NCBI GenBank assembly: GCA_965199585.1
Contig: CBDASI010000002.1
Span: 124,001 to 188,000, forward strand
Length of the DNA stretch: 64,000 bases
Direction of reading: 5' to 3'
Source: JAVVHH01 sp965199585
Lineage (GTDB): Bacteria > Pseudomonadota > Alphaproteobacteria > Acetobacterales > Acetobacteraceae
Both the position numbers and the translations under genes were made by a program. Positions 8,318-19,548 of the stretch are shown one piece after another (the stretch's first letter is position 1; each line of letters starts with the position of its first letter). The notes beneath the pieces were generated by a model that worked only from the letters and a program-made list of their open reading frames with translations, had not been told where the DNA came from and made no database searches.

Positions 8318-9460
8318 CTAGCGGGACAGGCGTTCCAGCCCGCGAGTGCCGACGCCCGCGAGCAAGCCCCAGAACGCGCCACCGACGCCCAGCAGCGTCA
8401 CGTTGGAGGCGGTGACGAGAAAGGCGAGCACGGCGGCGAAGCGCTCATCTTCCTGGTCCAAGGCGCTCGCCAGCGCGCCGGTGAGCGGACCCAGCAACGC
8501 CACGCCGGCGACGGCGGCGATGATGATCGGCGGCAGCGCGACCAACGCCGTCGTCAGCGCGGTGCCGCCCAACGCCAGCACCAGGTAGCAGAGGCAGAAT
8601 ACCGGGCCCGACAGGTAACGCTTGGCCGGGTCCGGATGGGTGTCCGGGCCGGTGCAGATCGACGCGGTCACGCTGGAGAGGTTGATCGAGTAGCCGCCGA
8701 CCGGCGCGAGCAGGAGCGTGGTGAGCCCGGTGACGACGAAGCAGGCGCTAACCGGCGGCGTGTAACCCGAGATGCGCAGGACGGCGACGCCGGAGATTTG
8801 CTGCGTCGCCATGGTGACCAGGAAGAGTGGGATGCCGAGGCTGATCAGCGTGGCCAGCGAGAACTCCGGTGGCATCCAGGCGAGGTTCGGCAGCGAGGCC
8901 GATAGGCTCGGCAGCGTGTAGCCCTCGAGCCAGGCCAGCGGCAGCGCAAGGATGATGACGATCAGCGGAGCGGCGGCGCGGTGGACGATCCGCGCCAGCA
9001 GGAACACGCCGACCAGCGGCAGCACCAGGCCCGGCGCGGTCTGAGCGCCCACGAACAGCCCGAGCGCGAACCGCAGCAGCAGCCCGGCGAGCATACCGCC
9101 TGCGATCGACGCGGGCAGCCGGGCGATGAGGGCGCCGAGCGCCGGCACCAGTCCCGCGAGCATGGTCAGCACGGCCGCGAACATGAAGGCGCCGACGGCG
9201 CGGCCCATTGTCGTGCCGTCGGGCAAGGCGATGATGAGCAGCGCGCCCGCGAGGGACCACGCGGTCATGATCGGCATGCGGTAGCGAAGGCTCAAATAGG
9301 CGGTGGTGAGGCCCATGCCGACGCACAGCGCGAACACCCAGGAGGACGTTTGCGCCGGGGTGGCGCCGAGATGCCGGGTCGCTTCAACGATGATGGCGAT
9401 GGTGCTGCCGAAGCCCACCAGCGCGGCGACCAGCCCGGACGCGATGATCGAGAAACGCAC
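8318..9460 (-). CDS. benE: Benzoate/H+ symporter family (BenE) transporter
   Basis: 380-residue membrane protein with 11-12 spans. It matches BenE throughout: an N-terminal VGFGSTIAIIVEA span, MTAWSLAGALLI, a PVSACFVVTGLTTLLLAP segment, then GGYSINLSSVTASICTGPDTHPDP, which is the BenE signature region. Family members import benzoate by proton symport. No benzoate catabolic genes are adjacent, so the substrate may differ. Divergent from the ABC exporter gene with an 87-nt gap. Confidence 0.88.
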   Translation of the reverse strand: MRFSIIASGLVAALVGFGSTIAIIVEATRHLGATPAQTSSWVFALCVGMGLTTAYLSLRYRMPIMTAWSLAGALLIIALPDGTTMGRAVGAFMFAAVLTMLAGLVPALGALIARLPASIAGGMLAGLLLRFALGLFVGAQTAPGLVLPLVGVFLLARIVHRAAAPLIVIILALPLAWLEGYTLPSLSASLPNLAWMPPEFSLATLISLGIPLFLVTMATQQISGVAVLRISGYTPPVSACFVVTGLTTLLLAPVGGYSINLSSVTASICTGPDTHPDPAKRYLSGPVFCLCYLVLALGGTALTTALVALPPIIIAAVAGVALLGPLTGALASALDQEDERFAAVLAFLVTASNVTLLGVGGAFWGLLAGVGTRGLERLSR

Positions 9461-9547
9461 CGCTTTGTCCCAACGCCATTCGTTATCCGGACATTGTGAC
9501 GGCGCAGCGATTGACCGTCACCCCTCGGGCCGTGCAGTGCAGCCTCC

Positions 9548-11392
<1,845 letters not shown>

Positions 11393-11457
11393 TCGTCGAC
11401 CCACCGTCGCTTGCCGTAACCTGATCACCACCCCCGCGACGACAGCGTCACGTTATT

Positions 11458-12606
11458 TCACCGAGCTAACCCGCGCAGCGAAGCGGGCTGGCCCGGAAGC
11501 GTGATCGGCATGCCATGCGGTTGCAGGGTATTGCGGGCGATGGTGAAGACCTGCAGCGTCTTGTCGCTGTAGTTGCCGATATAGACGTATCGGCTGTCGC
11601 GGCTGAAAGCGACGCCTTCTGGCAGCGCGCCGAGAACCTCCCGGTCCTTGACGGCCAGCGTTCCATCCGCGGCGATCGTTGCCAGCACGGCTTGGCCATG
11701 GCGACCATAGAAGTAGTCGGTGCTCATGCCGCCGGTGCCGAGCAGCAGCGGGGCGACGAAATACTTACCGTCGGGCGAGATCGCCATGCCCTCCGGCCCG
11801 GCGCCAGCCGTGGTGATCGCCGTCACATGCGGATGCGGCCCGGTGATGGCGATGGTCGTCAGCGGGTCCGCATTATCCTTGCCGCCGCCGGTGCTGCCGA
11901 CGATGGCGAACTTGCCGTCCGGCGTGATGTCGACGTTATAGGGGTTCGCGCCGACCGGGATGTCGTTCGCCTTGTCGTAAGTCACGGCTTGGCCGTCGAT
12001 GGCGAGCACGCCCATCTTATTGGCGACATTCATGGCCACCAGCGCGCGCTTGCCATCGGGCGCGATGGCGACCGCGGCGGCCTCCTGCCCGAGATCGACG
12101 TCGGCCACATGCTTGACCGTGGTGCCGTCGATGGAGACGACGGACACGCTCTTGCCGGCCCGGTTGGCGATCAGGACGAGCTTGCCGTCATGGCTGATTG
12201 CCAGACCGGAGGGCTGCTTGCCGACGCTCACGGTGTCGAGCAACTTCGGCGGCTTGGCATCGAGATCGACGACGAACAGTTTATCGTCCGGGGTGACCTT
12301 CCAACCGCTGCCGTCGGCGGTATGGACGACCGAATTGGCGACCAGGCCGAGGCGGCCATTCGGCGTGATCTGCAGATTGGTGGGTGGCCCCAGCAGTGAA
12401 TTCGCGAGGTCGAGCGTCGCGCGGATCTTGGGTAGGCCGGGGTTGGAGACATCGAGCACGAGCAGCTTGTCAACGCCGGGCTGGACGTTGGTCTGGCCCT
12501 TGTCCGTGTAGGCGATCTTGCTGTCGATCCCGACGAGGAGGTCATTCGGCCCGGCGAGTGCGGGCGTGACCGTCGCGAGCGTTGCTGCGAGAACGAGCGA
12601 TTTCAT
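11458..12606 (-). CDS. Secreted YncE-like seven-bladed beta-propeller protein
   Basis: 382 residues with a cleavable signal peptide (MKSLVLAATLATVTPALAG). It carries repeated blade motifs of the type ISHDGKLVLIANRAG, IAPDGKRALVAM, ITPDGKFAIVGS, ISPDGKYFVAP and FSRDSRYVYIGNYSD. This is the periplasmic YVTN/cytochrome-D1-like propeller fold; no catalytic residues are evident. Possible roles are binding of protein partners or ligands in the periplasm. Divergent from the slipin remnant. Confidence 0.82.
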   Translation of the reverse strand: MKSLVLAATLATVTPALAGPNDLLVGIDSKIAYTDKGQTNVQPGVDKLLVLDVSNPGLPKIRATLDLANSLLGPPTNLQITPNGRLGLVANSVVHTADGSGWKVTPDDKLFVVDLDAKPPKLLDTVSVGKQPSGLAISHDGKLVLIANRAGKSVSVVSIDGTTVKHVADVDLGQEAAAVAIAPDGKRALVAMNVANKMGVLAIDGQAVTYDKANDIPVGANPYNVDITPDGKFAIVGSTGGGKDNADPLTTIAITGPHPHVTAITTAGAGPEGMAISPDGKYFVAPLLLGTGGMSTDYFYGRHGQAVLATIAADGTLAVKDREVLGALPEGVAFSRDSRYVYIGNYSDKTLQVFTIARNTLQPHGMPITLPGQPASLRGLAR

Positions 12607-12675
12607 GATGTTTCCCCGATTTTTTGGAAAGGCTAGTAGGCTGGGCGCGACGCGACAAGCGTCGGAGAAGACAGC

Positions 12676-13373
12676 ATGTGGGTGATACCCGTCGGTCTCG
12701 CGCTGATCGGTATCGTGCTGGCCATCAATGGCGTGCGAGTGGCGGCGGAGTACGAACGTGGTGTGGTGTTCCGCCTCGGGCGCTTCGCCGGGCTGCGCGG
12801 ACCTGGACTATATTGGCTGATTCCGTTCGGCATCGAGCGCGCCGCCGGGTCGATCTGCGCACCCGCACCGTCGAGGCGGAACAGCAGAAAACGATTACGC
12901 GCGACAGCCTGACCATCCAGGTCAACGCGGTAATCCGGTACAAGACGACGGATGCCGCACGCTGACGAGCCTGCGCAACACGATCTCGACGAGGTCCTAC
13001 AGCAACTCACCGCCATCGACGACCTGCTGCGCGGCGATATCTCGCTGTCGACCGAGCAGTGAGGCGTCGAGATCGAGCGCTTCGAGCTGCCGCGGTAGAT
13101 GCAGCAGGTCATGCCAATGCAGGCAAAAGCGATTCGCGAGAAGCGCGCTCGATTGATCAAAGCCGATGCGGAGTTCGAGGCGTCGGCCAAGCTCGCCGCG
13201 GCCTCCGCTCAAATCGCCGAAAAACCGGCAGTGCTCGAGCTACGGTGCATGCAAATGATCGCCGAAGTAGTCGCAGAAATGACGGCACCATGGTCATCAT
13301 GATGCCGTCAGACTTCGTGAACCTTGCGAAGACGCTGAACGATCGCGTGCGGAAACACGCGACCAAGGGCTAG
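12676..13373 (+). pseudogene. Slipin / SPFH (band 7) membrane protein, decayed
   Basis: The reading frame starts normally at 12676 (a membrane-anchor helix, then YERGVVFRLGRFAGLRGPG). It shifts near 12845 and resumes as VDLRTRTVEAEQQKTITRDS until a stop at 12963. A segment of about 20 codons is then missing, after which LTSLRNTI and QHDLDEVLQQL appear in different frames. Two in-frame stops follow: TGA at 13060 where slipins have Trp, and TAG at 13096 where they have Glu. The helical part MQQVMPMQAKAIREKRARL follows. A last shift near 13285 leads to VIMMPSDFVNLAKTL. Intact slipins are about 250 residues and organise membrane microdomains; this copy cannot make one. Confidence 0.85.
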
Positions 13374-13395
13374 ACCTCGGTCGCGTGCGCTGTCG

Positions 13396-14544
13396 CTAGT
13401 CGGCCGCGTCGGCGACCTGCGGCTTGGCCGGCTTCTTGTGGCGAAGCTCGGCCATCTTGTCCTGCACATGCCGGCTGAACGAGTATTCGGCCGGGCGCTG
13501 ATGCGTCATGTCGATCTCGGGTGCCATCGGCCCATCGAGCTTCGGCCCGCGCAACGCCACCCGCAGCGTCTTCAGCGGCGAGGCGACGGCATCCATCACC
13601 GCGGTGCTCTCGTAGCCGGAGTGCACCATACAGTCGGCGCACTTCTCATAGGCGCCGGTGCCGTATTTATCCCAATCGGTGCTTTCCATCAGCTCGGTGA
13701 AGCTGGAGGCGTAGCCCTCGCCGAGCAGGTAGCACGGACGCTGCCAGCCGAACACGTTGCGCGTCGGCTTGCCCCACGGGGTGCACTTGTAGTTCTCGTT
13801 ACCGGCAAGAAAATTCATGAACAGCGGCGACTGGGTGAACTTCCAGCCCTTGCCCTTGCCACCCTTGAGGATGTCGCGGAACAGCTGCTTGGTCTTCTGC
13901 CGGGTCAGGAAGTGGGCCTGGTCCGGTGCGCGCTCATAGGCATAACCCGGCGACGTCATGATGCCGTCGACGCCCATCGCCATCACGCTGTCGAAGAACT
14001 TGGCCACCCGCTCCGGCTGCGCGCCGTCGAACAGGGTGCAGTTTATGCTGAGGCGGAAGCCGCGCTCCTTGGCGAGCTTGATGGCGGCGATGGCGCGGTC
14101 GTAGGTGCCGTCCTGACTCACGGCCTTGTCGTGCATCTCGCGGTCACCGTCGAGATGGATATCCCAGCTGAAATACGGGTTCGGCTTGTACTGATCCATC
14201 TTCTTTTCGAGGAGCAGCGCGTTCGTGCAGAGATAGACGAACTTCTTCCGCTCCAGGATCTTCTCGACGATCTCCGGCATCTCCTTGTGCAGCAGCGGCT
14301 CGCCACCGGCGATCGCGACCACCGGAGCGCCGCACTCATCGACCGCGGCAAGCGCGTCGGCAACGGACAGGCGCTGGTTCAGGATCTCGGCCGGATAGTC
14401 GATCTTGCCGCAGCCGGAGCACGCAAGGTTGCACCGGAACAACGGCTCCAGCATCAGCACCAGCGGATAGCGTTTCCGCTTGGCGAGATGCTGTCGCACG
14501 ACATACGCGCCGACTTTGACGACTTGCCTGAGTGGGACGGACAT
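13396..14544 (-). CDS. hpnH: Adenosyl-hopene synthase, radical SAM enzyme
   Basis: Adds the adenosyl radical to diploptene, the first step of C35 bacteriohopane side-chain formation. 382 residues; the radical-SAM cluster cysteines are Cys38, Cys42 and Cys45 (CNLACSGC), followed by IAGGEPLLH for SAM binding. Further cysteines in the C-terminal part (KCTPWG, CADCMVHSGYES) match HpnH proteins. The C-terminal 40 residues are basic and variable. It sits 24 nt downstream of ispH on the same strand, so the two are probably co-transcribed. Confidence 0.95.
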   Translation of the reverse strand: MSVPLRQVVKVGAYVVRQHLAKRKRYPLVLMLEPLFRCNLACSGCGKIDYPAEILNQRLSVADALAAVDECGAPVVAIAGGEPLLHKEMPEIVEKILERKKFVYLCTNALLLEKKMDQYKPNPYFSWDIHLDGDREMHDKAVSQDGTYDRAIAAIKLAKERGFRLSINCTLFDGAQPERVAKFFDSVMAMGVDGIMTSPGYAYERAPDQAHFLTRQKTKQLFRDILKGGKGKGWKFTQSPLFMNFLAGNENYKCTPWGKPTRNVFGWQRPCYLLGEGYASSFTELMESTDWDKYGTGAYEKCADCMVHSGYESTAVMDAVASPLKTLRVALRGPKLDGPMAPEIDMTHQRPAEYSFSRHVQDKMAELRHKKPAKPQVADAAD

Positions 14545-14568
14545 GCGGCTACTTTCCCTCGACCGAGC

Positions 14569-15492
14569 TTAAGAGACTTCGGCCGGAAACTTGAATTTCA
14601 CGTCTTCGGCGACGCCGGGCAACGTCGACACGCTGACCTCGCCGAAGCGGCGGAGCCCGGCGATGACGCCTTGCACCAACATCTCGGGCGCACTTGCCCC
14701 GGCAGTGAGCCCAATTCGGCCCATACCGTCGAACCACGATGCGTCGAGCGCCGCGGCATCGTCTATTAGGTAACTAGGTTTACCGAGTTCGAGACCGATT
14801 TCACGCAAACGATTTGAGTTGGAACTGTTCTTCGAACCCACCACAAGGATCATGTCGACCTGTTTTGCAAGGTCATGCACGGATTGTTGCCGGTTTTGCG
14901 TCGCATAGCAGATATCGCGGACGTCCGGACCGACGATCCCCGGGAACCGTTCCACCAGTGCCGCAATGATCGATCTGGTATCGTCGACCGAGAGAGTGGT
15001 CTGCGTAACGTAGGCCAGGCGCGCCGGGTCGGAAACGACGAGCGCGTCGACGTCGTCGACGGTCTGCACCAAATGCACCTTGCCCGGGATTTGCCCAATC
15101 GTGCCCTCGACCTCCGCATGCCCAGCATGTCCAACCAGAATGACCTCCCGGCCCTGGGCCGAGTAGCGGCGGCCCTCCGCATGGACCTTGGCGACCAGCG
15201 GGCAGGTGGCGTCGATCACCGGCAAAGAGCGCTGCCGCGCGACCTCCTCGACCCGCTGCGCCACGCCATGGGCGCTAAACACGGTCATCGCGCCGGGCGG
15301 AATCTCGTCGAGTTCGTCCACGAAGATCGCGCCCCGTCGGCGGAGGTCCTCGACGACATGGCGATTATGCACGATTTCGTGGCGGACGTAGATCGGCGCC
15401 CCGAATTTTACCAAGGCACGCTCGACGATTTCGATCGCACGTTCGACGCCGGCGCAAAAGCCGCGCGGCTGGGCCAGCACAATCTCGATCAT
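14569..15492 (-). CDS. ispH: 4-hydroxy-3-methylbut-2-enyl diphosphate reductase
   Basis: Last step of the MEP isoprenoid pathway, giving IPP and DMAPP. 307 residues from the ATG at 15492, which yields the family N-terminus MIEIVLAQPRGFCAGV. The three [4Fe-4S] cysteines are Cys13, Cys97 (DATCPLV) and one near 194 (ICYATQNRQ). HAEVEGT provides the conserved acid. A longer reading from 15564 lacks family similarity in its first 24 residues. Placement beside hpnH and opposite dxs suggests a copy serving hopanoid synthesis. Confidence 0.95.
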   Translation of the reverse strand: MIEIVLAQPRGFCAGVERAIEIVERALVKFGAPIYVRHEIVHNRHVVEDLRRRGAIFVDELDEIPPGAMTVFSAHGVAQRVEEVARQRSLPVIDATCPLVAKVHAEGRRYSAQGREVILVGHAGHAEVEGTIGQIPGKVHLVQTVDDVDALVVSDPARLAYVTQTTLSVDDTRSIIAALVERFPGIVGPDVRDICYATQNRQQSVHDLAKQVDMILVVGSKNSSNSNRLREIGLELGKPSYLIDDAAALDASWFDGMGRIGLTAGASAPEMLVQGVIAGLRRFGEVSVSTLPGVAEDVKFKFPAEVS

Positions 15493-15819
15493 CCGACTCC
15501 TCACGATCCAAAAAACATATCGCATTGCAGCGAGTGCGGATGCCCTGTGTGACAGGATGTCCATCGAGTGTGGCTGCAGAGCAACATCTCGGTCCGCATG
15601 ACCGGAGTGGGTGGCATCTTCCTGGCTCGTTAAGTATTCTAGCGAGCCATGACTCGAGGGGCGGGTAAGCGGTGCGGCTCATCGCAGCGACTTGCTCTGT
15701 CCCAAAGGACGTGGTTTTCCATCCCGGCTTGCCCAGACCTCATCGGGCGGCACCGCCGAGAACATGGCGCTCCGCCCCGAACGGTAAGATTCCGGGCGGT
15801 AGGATGCCGAAAGGACGTT
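15493..15819. promoter_or_regulatory. 327-nt divergent control region between ispH and dxs
   Basis: No convincing gene. It contains an inverted repeat TGGCTCG (15623-15629) / CGAGCCA (15643-15649) with a 13-nt AT-rich spacer, placed midway between the two divergent starts, and an AT-rich patch near 15510-15520. The dyad is a candidate operator coordinating the two MEP genes. No consensus promoter pair is clear. Confidence 0.4.
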
Positions 15820-17775
15820 ATGAACGCGAGTATGCCGCTCCCGCCCCGTCCCGTGACCGCGACTCTGGACCGGGTCACCATCCCGAGTGACATGCGGAAC
15901 TTCTCCCCCGAGCAGCTCCGCGCCGTGGCCGACGAGCTGCGCGCCGAGACGATCGACGCCGTCAGCACCACAGGCGGCCATCTCGGCGCCGCGCTCGGCG
16001 TGGTCGAGCTCACCGTCGCTCTGCATGCGGTGTTCGACACCCCGTCGGATCGCCTGATCTGGGACGTCGGTCACCAGACCTATCCGCACAAGATTTTGAC
16101 CGGCCGTCGCGACCGGATCCGTACGCTGCGCCAGCCCGGCGGCCTTTCCGGCTTCACCCGGCGTTCCGAGAGCGAATATGATCCGTTCGGCGCCGCCCAT
16201 AGCAGCACCAGCATCTCCGCCGGCCTCGGCATGGCAGTCGCCCACGACCTGCTCGGTCAGGAAGGCCGGCACGTCGTGGCCGTCATCGGCGACGGCGCCA
16301 TCAGCGCCGGCATGGCCTACGAGGCGATGAACAATGCCGGGGCGATGAAGTCGCGCCTGTTGGTCATCCTCAACGACAACGACATGTCGATAGCGCCGCC
16401 TGTCGGCGCTATGAGTGCCTATCTTAGCCGCCTGATGAGCAGCCGCTCCTTCCTGAGCCTGCGCGAGCTCGCGGCTCGCATGGCCAAGCGCTTCCCCTCC
16501 GGCATCGAGCGCACTGCCAAGCGCGCCGAGGAATATGCCCGCGGCATCCTCACCGGCGGCACGCTGTTCGAGGAGATGGGCTTCTACTACGTCGGCCCGA
16601 TCGACGGCCATAACATGGACCACCTGCTCCCCATCCTGCGCAACCTGCGCGAGGCGGAGGAGAGCGGGCCGATTCTGCTGCACGTCATCACCAAGAAGGG
16701 CCACGGCTACGCGCCGGCGGAAAGCTCGGCCGACAAGCTGCATGCGGTGTCGAAGTTCAACGTCGTCACCGGCGAGCAGGTCAAGGCGCCGCCGGGCCCG
16801 CCGCAATACACCCGCGTCTTCGCCGACGCGCTGATCGCCGAGGCCGCCGTCGACGACAAAATTGTCGCCATCACCGCCGCCATGCCGTCCGGCACCGGGC
16901 TCGACCGCTTCGCCAGCCGCTTCCCGGAACGCCTGTTCGACGTCGGGATCGCCGAGCAGCATGCGGTCACCTTCGCCGCCGGCATGGCGACCGAGGGGCT
17001 GCGGCCGTTCTGCGCCATCTACAGCACTTTCCTGCAGCGCGCCTACGACCAGGTCGTCCACGACGTCGCAATCCAGCATCTGCCGGTCCGCTTCGCCATA
17101 GACCGCGCCGGACTCGTCGGTGCCGACGGCGCCACCCATGCCGGCAGCTTCGATCTGGCCTATCTCGGCTGTCTGCCCGGGATGACCATCATGGCGCCGA
17201 GCGACGAGCTCGAGCTGATGCACATGGTCGCTACCCAGGCCGTGTTCGACGACGGACCGAGCGCGCTCCGCTACCCACGCGGCGCCGGCAATGGCCTCGT
17301 CCTGCCCGAGCGCGGTACGCCGCTGCCGATCGGCAAGGGTCGCATCATGCGCGAGGGCACCGCCGTGGCGATCCTGTCGCTCGGCACTCGCTTGGCCGAC
17401 AGCTTGAAGGCGGCCGAGACGCTGGCGGCCCGCGGCTTCTCCTGCACCGTGGCCGACGCCCGCTTCGCCAAGCCGTTCGACACCGCCATGGTCGACCAGC
17501 TCGCCCGCCACCACGGCGTGCTGATCGTCGTCGAGGAAGGCTCCGTCGGCGGCTTCGGCGCGCTCATCATGCATCACCTGGCCGCTCGCGGCCTGCTGGA
17601 CGGCGACCTCAAGATCCGCTCGATGACCCTGCCCGACACCTTCATCGACCATAACCTGCCGGCCGCGCAGATCGTCGAGGCGCAGCTCGGCGCCATGGAC
17701 ATCGCCGACACGGCGTTGCGGGCGCTGGGCCAGGGCGTGGAGACGCCATCCATCGTCGCGGTTCCGCGCCGATGA
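15820..17775 (+). CDS. dxs: 1-deoxy-D-xylulose-5-phosphate synthase
   Basis: Thiamine-diphosphate enzyme condensing pyruvate and glyceraldehyde-3-phosphate, the entry and main control step of the MEP pathway. 651 residues from ATG 15820, which has AAGGA 5 nt upstream; the open frame extends to 15649 but the extra 57 residues have no family character. Seen: WDVGHQTYPHKILTGR, the ThDP motif GDGAISAGMAYEAMNNAG...LNDND, FDVGIAEQHAVTFAAG and a transketolase C-terminal domain. Its stop overlaps hpnM by 4 nt, so it heads a dxs-hpnM-hpnI-hpnJ operon. Confidence 0.95.
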   Translation: MNASMPLPPRPVTATLDRVTIPSDMRNFSPEQLRAVADELRAETIDAVSTTGGHLGAALGVVELTVALHAVFDTPSDRLIWDVGHQTYPHKILTGRRDRIRTLRQPGGLSGFTRRSESEYDPFGAAHSSTSISAGLGMAVAHDLLGQEGRHVVAVIGDGAISAGMAYEAMNNAGAMKSRLLVILNDNDMSIAPPVGAMSAYLSRLMSSRSFLSLRELAARMAKRFPSGIERTAKRAEEYARGILTGGTLFEEMGFYYVGPIDGHNMDHLLPILRNLREAEESGPILLHVITKKGHGYAPAESSADKLHAVSKFNVVTGEQVKAPPGPPQYTRVFADALIAEAAVDDKIVAITAAMPSGTGLDRFASRFPERLFDVGIAEQHAVTFAAGMATEGLRPFCAIYSTFLQRAYDQVVHDVAIQHLPVRFAIDRAGLVGADGATHAGSFDLAYLGCLPGMTIMAPSDELELMHMVATQAVFDDGPSALRYPRGAGNGLVLPERGTPLPIGKGRIMREGTAVAILSLGTRLADSLKAAETLAARGFSCTVADARFAKPFDTAMVDQLARHHGVLIVVEEGSVGGFGALIMHHLAARGLLDGDLKIRSMTLPDTFIDHNLPAAQIVEAQLGAMDIADTALRALGQGVETPSIVAVPRR

Positions 17776-18383
17776 TGCAGACGCGCCGGGCGATGTTGGC
17801 CGGGCTCGCCGTCCTGACGCTCGCGCTGCCCGCCCGTGCGGCCGATCCGCAGGCGGCAGCGCCCATCCAGGCGCTCGACCAAGGTCTGCTCGCGGCCATG
17901 AAGGCCGGCAAGCAGACCCCGTTCGCCCAACGGTTCGCCGCGCTCGCGCCGGTCATCGACCGGGCGTTCGACCTGCCGGTGATCCTGCAGAGCTCTGTCG
18001 GTTTGCGCTGGTCCGCGCTGCCGCCGGCCGATCAACAGCGCCTGCTCGAGGCGTTCCGCAAGTTCACCATCTCGAGCTACGTCGCCAACTTCGACCAGTT
18101 CGGTGGTGAGACGATCAGCATCGCACCGGAATCGCGCACGATCGGCCAGGACCAGGTCGTCGGCACGCGCCTGGTCAGCGGCGGCGAGACCACCCCGATC
18201 GACTACGTGATGCGCAACGGCCCGAACGGATGGCGCGCGGTCGACGTCTTGCTGAATGGCTCGATCAGCCAGGTCGCCGTCAACCGTTCCGACTGGCGCG
18301 CGCTGCTTGCCTCGGGTGCAGGCCCGCTCATCGACAGTTTCCAACGCCGGACCGCGACGCTGTCCGGAGGCGCGATCAACTGA
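17772..18383 (+). CDS. hpnM: Hopanoid-associated MlaC/Ttg2-family periplasmic protein
   Basis: 203 residues with an N-terminal twin-arginine-like/Sec signal (MMQTRRAMLAGLAVLTLALPARA). An MlaC-type lipid-binding domain follows (residues about 40-190: AQRFAALAPVIDRAFDLPVIL, then AFRKFTISSYVANFDQFGGE). Family members are thought to shuttle lipids through the periplasm; the hpn variant is placed in hopanoid loci. The start overlaps the dxs stop (ATGA). No MlaFED-type permease genes are in view. Confidence 0.88.
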   Translation: MMQTRRAMLAGLAVLTLALPARAADPQAAAPIQALDQGLLAAMKAGKQTPFAQRFAALAPVIDRAFDLPVILQSSVGLRWSALPPADQQRLLEAFRKFTISSYVANFDQFGGETISIAPESRTIGQDQVVGTRLVSGGETTPIDYVMRNGPNGWRAVDVLLNGSISQVAVNRSDWRALLASGAGPLIDSFQRRTATLSGGAIN

Positions 18384-18393
18384 GCGACCCGGT

Positions 18394-19542
18394 GTGCTGA
18401 CCGACCTTGCCACGTTGGGCTGTGCCGGTCTCGCCGGGGCTGGCATCGTCCAAGCCGCGGTCGGCTATGACCTGTTGCGGCGCAAGCAGCGTGAAGTGCC
18501 CCCCGTTCTAACGTCGTGGCCGGCGATCACGGTGCTCAAGCCGCTCTGCGGGGACGAGGCCCTGCTCGAGGCCGCCCTGAGCAGCTTCTGCACGCAGGAC
18601 TACCCGGACTTCCAGCTCGTCTTCGGCGTCCAGAGTGCCGCCGACCCGGCACTCGAGACTGTCGCCCGTCTCAAGCAGCGCTTCCCGCTCGTCGCCATCG
18701 ACGTGGTGGTCGACGGTACCCGGCATGGCCGCAACGCCAAAGTCGGCAACCTGCTCAACATGTTTCCGGCCGCCCGCCACGACCTGATCGTCATTGCCGA
18801 CAGCGATATCCATGCCTCGCCCGACACGCTCCGCAGCGTCGCCGCTGCCCTCATGCAGCCCGGCGTCGGCCTGGTCAGCACGCTGTATACCGGGCTGCCG
18901 GCCACCGGCTCCCTGGCCGGCGCCCTCGGGGCAGCGCAGATCAACCACAGCTTTCTCCCCGGCGCATTGATGGCGCGCCGCCTCGGCCGGCAGGACTGCC
19001 TCGGCGCCATCATGGCCCTGCAGCGTGACACGCTGACCCGCATCGGCGGCCTGGCCTCGCTGTCGGACCATCTCGCCGACGACGCGCTGCTCGGCCAACT
19101 CGTGCGCGATCTCGGCCTGCGCGTCGAGCTGGCGTCGGCGATCCCGGCCACCACGGTGCCGGAGACGCGACTTTCGGCGCTGATCGCCCACGAGCTTCGC
19201 TGGATGCGCACCGTCAAATCGGTCGCGCCGATCGGCTTCGTGCTGGGGGCGATGCAATACCCGCTATTCTGGGCAGCCTTGATGGTCGCTCTCAGGATCG
19301 ATTTGGCAGTCGCCTGGGTCGGCTTCCTCGCCGTGTGGCTGATTCGCGGCACGCTGGCAGAGTTGTCCGACCGCCGGTTGCACAGCACCATCCGGCTGCC
19401 GATGTGGGGCATACCACTACGCGATATGTTGTCGGTGGCCATGATCCTGGCCAGTTACCGATCGAATCGAGTGGCGTGGCGCGGTAAGGAATACCGCGTA
19501 ACGTCGTTTACAGAGGCCGTGCTGCAGCCCGGCAAGGGATAA
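18394..19542 (+). CDS. hpnI: Hopanoid glycosyltransferase HpnI
   Basis: Glycosyltransferase of the ceramide-glucosyltransferase-like (GT21) type; in hopanoid producers HpnI transfers N-acetylglucosamine to bacteriohopanetetrol. A GTG at 18394, 10 nt after the hpnM stop, gives 382 residues. It has an N-terminal membrane span (LATLGCAGLAGAGIVQAAVG), the GT-A start ITVLKPLCGDEALLE, the D-x-D-like IADSDIHASPD, acceptor-site LADDALLGQLVRDLG, a QLRWMR-like HELRWMRTVKS, and two or three C-terminal spans. Translation upstream of 18394 in this frame overlaps hpnM and is spurious. Confidence 0.9.
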   Translation: MLTDLATLGCAGLAGAGIVQAAVGYDLLRRKQREVPPVLTSWPAITVLKPLCGDEALLEAALSSFCTQDYPDFQLVFGVQSAADPALETVARLKQRFPLVAIDVVVDGTRHGRNAKVGNLLNMFPAARHDLIVIADSDIHASPDTLRSVAAALMQPGVGLVSTLYTGLPATGSLAGALGAAQINHSFLPGALMARRLGRQDCLGAIMALQRDTLTRIGGLASLSDHLADDALLGQLVRDLGLRVELASAIPATTVPETRLSALIAHELRWMRTVKSVAPIGFVLGAMQYPLFWAALMVALRIDLAVAWVGFLAVWLIRGTLAELSDRRLHSTIRLPMWGIPLRDMLSVAMILASYRSNRVAWRGKEYRVTSFTEAVLQPGKG

Positions 19543-19548
19543 GTTACA

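Noticed and set aside
15679..17652. 657-codon open frame antisense to dxs
   Set aside because: No recognisable motif and fully covered by a conserved enzyme on the plus strand.
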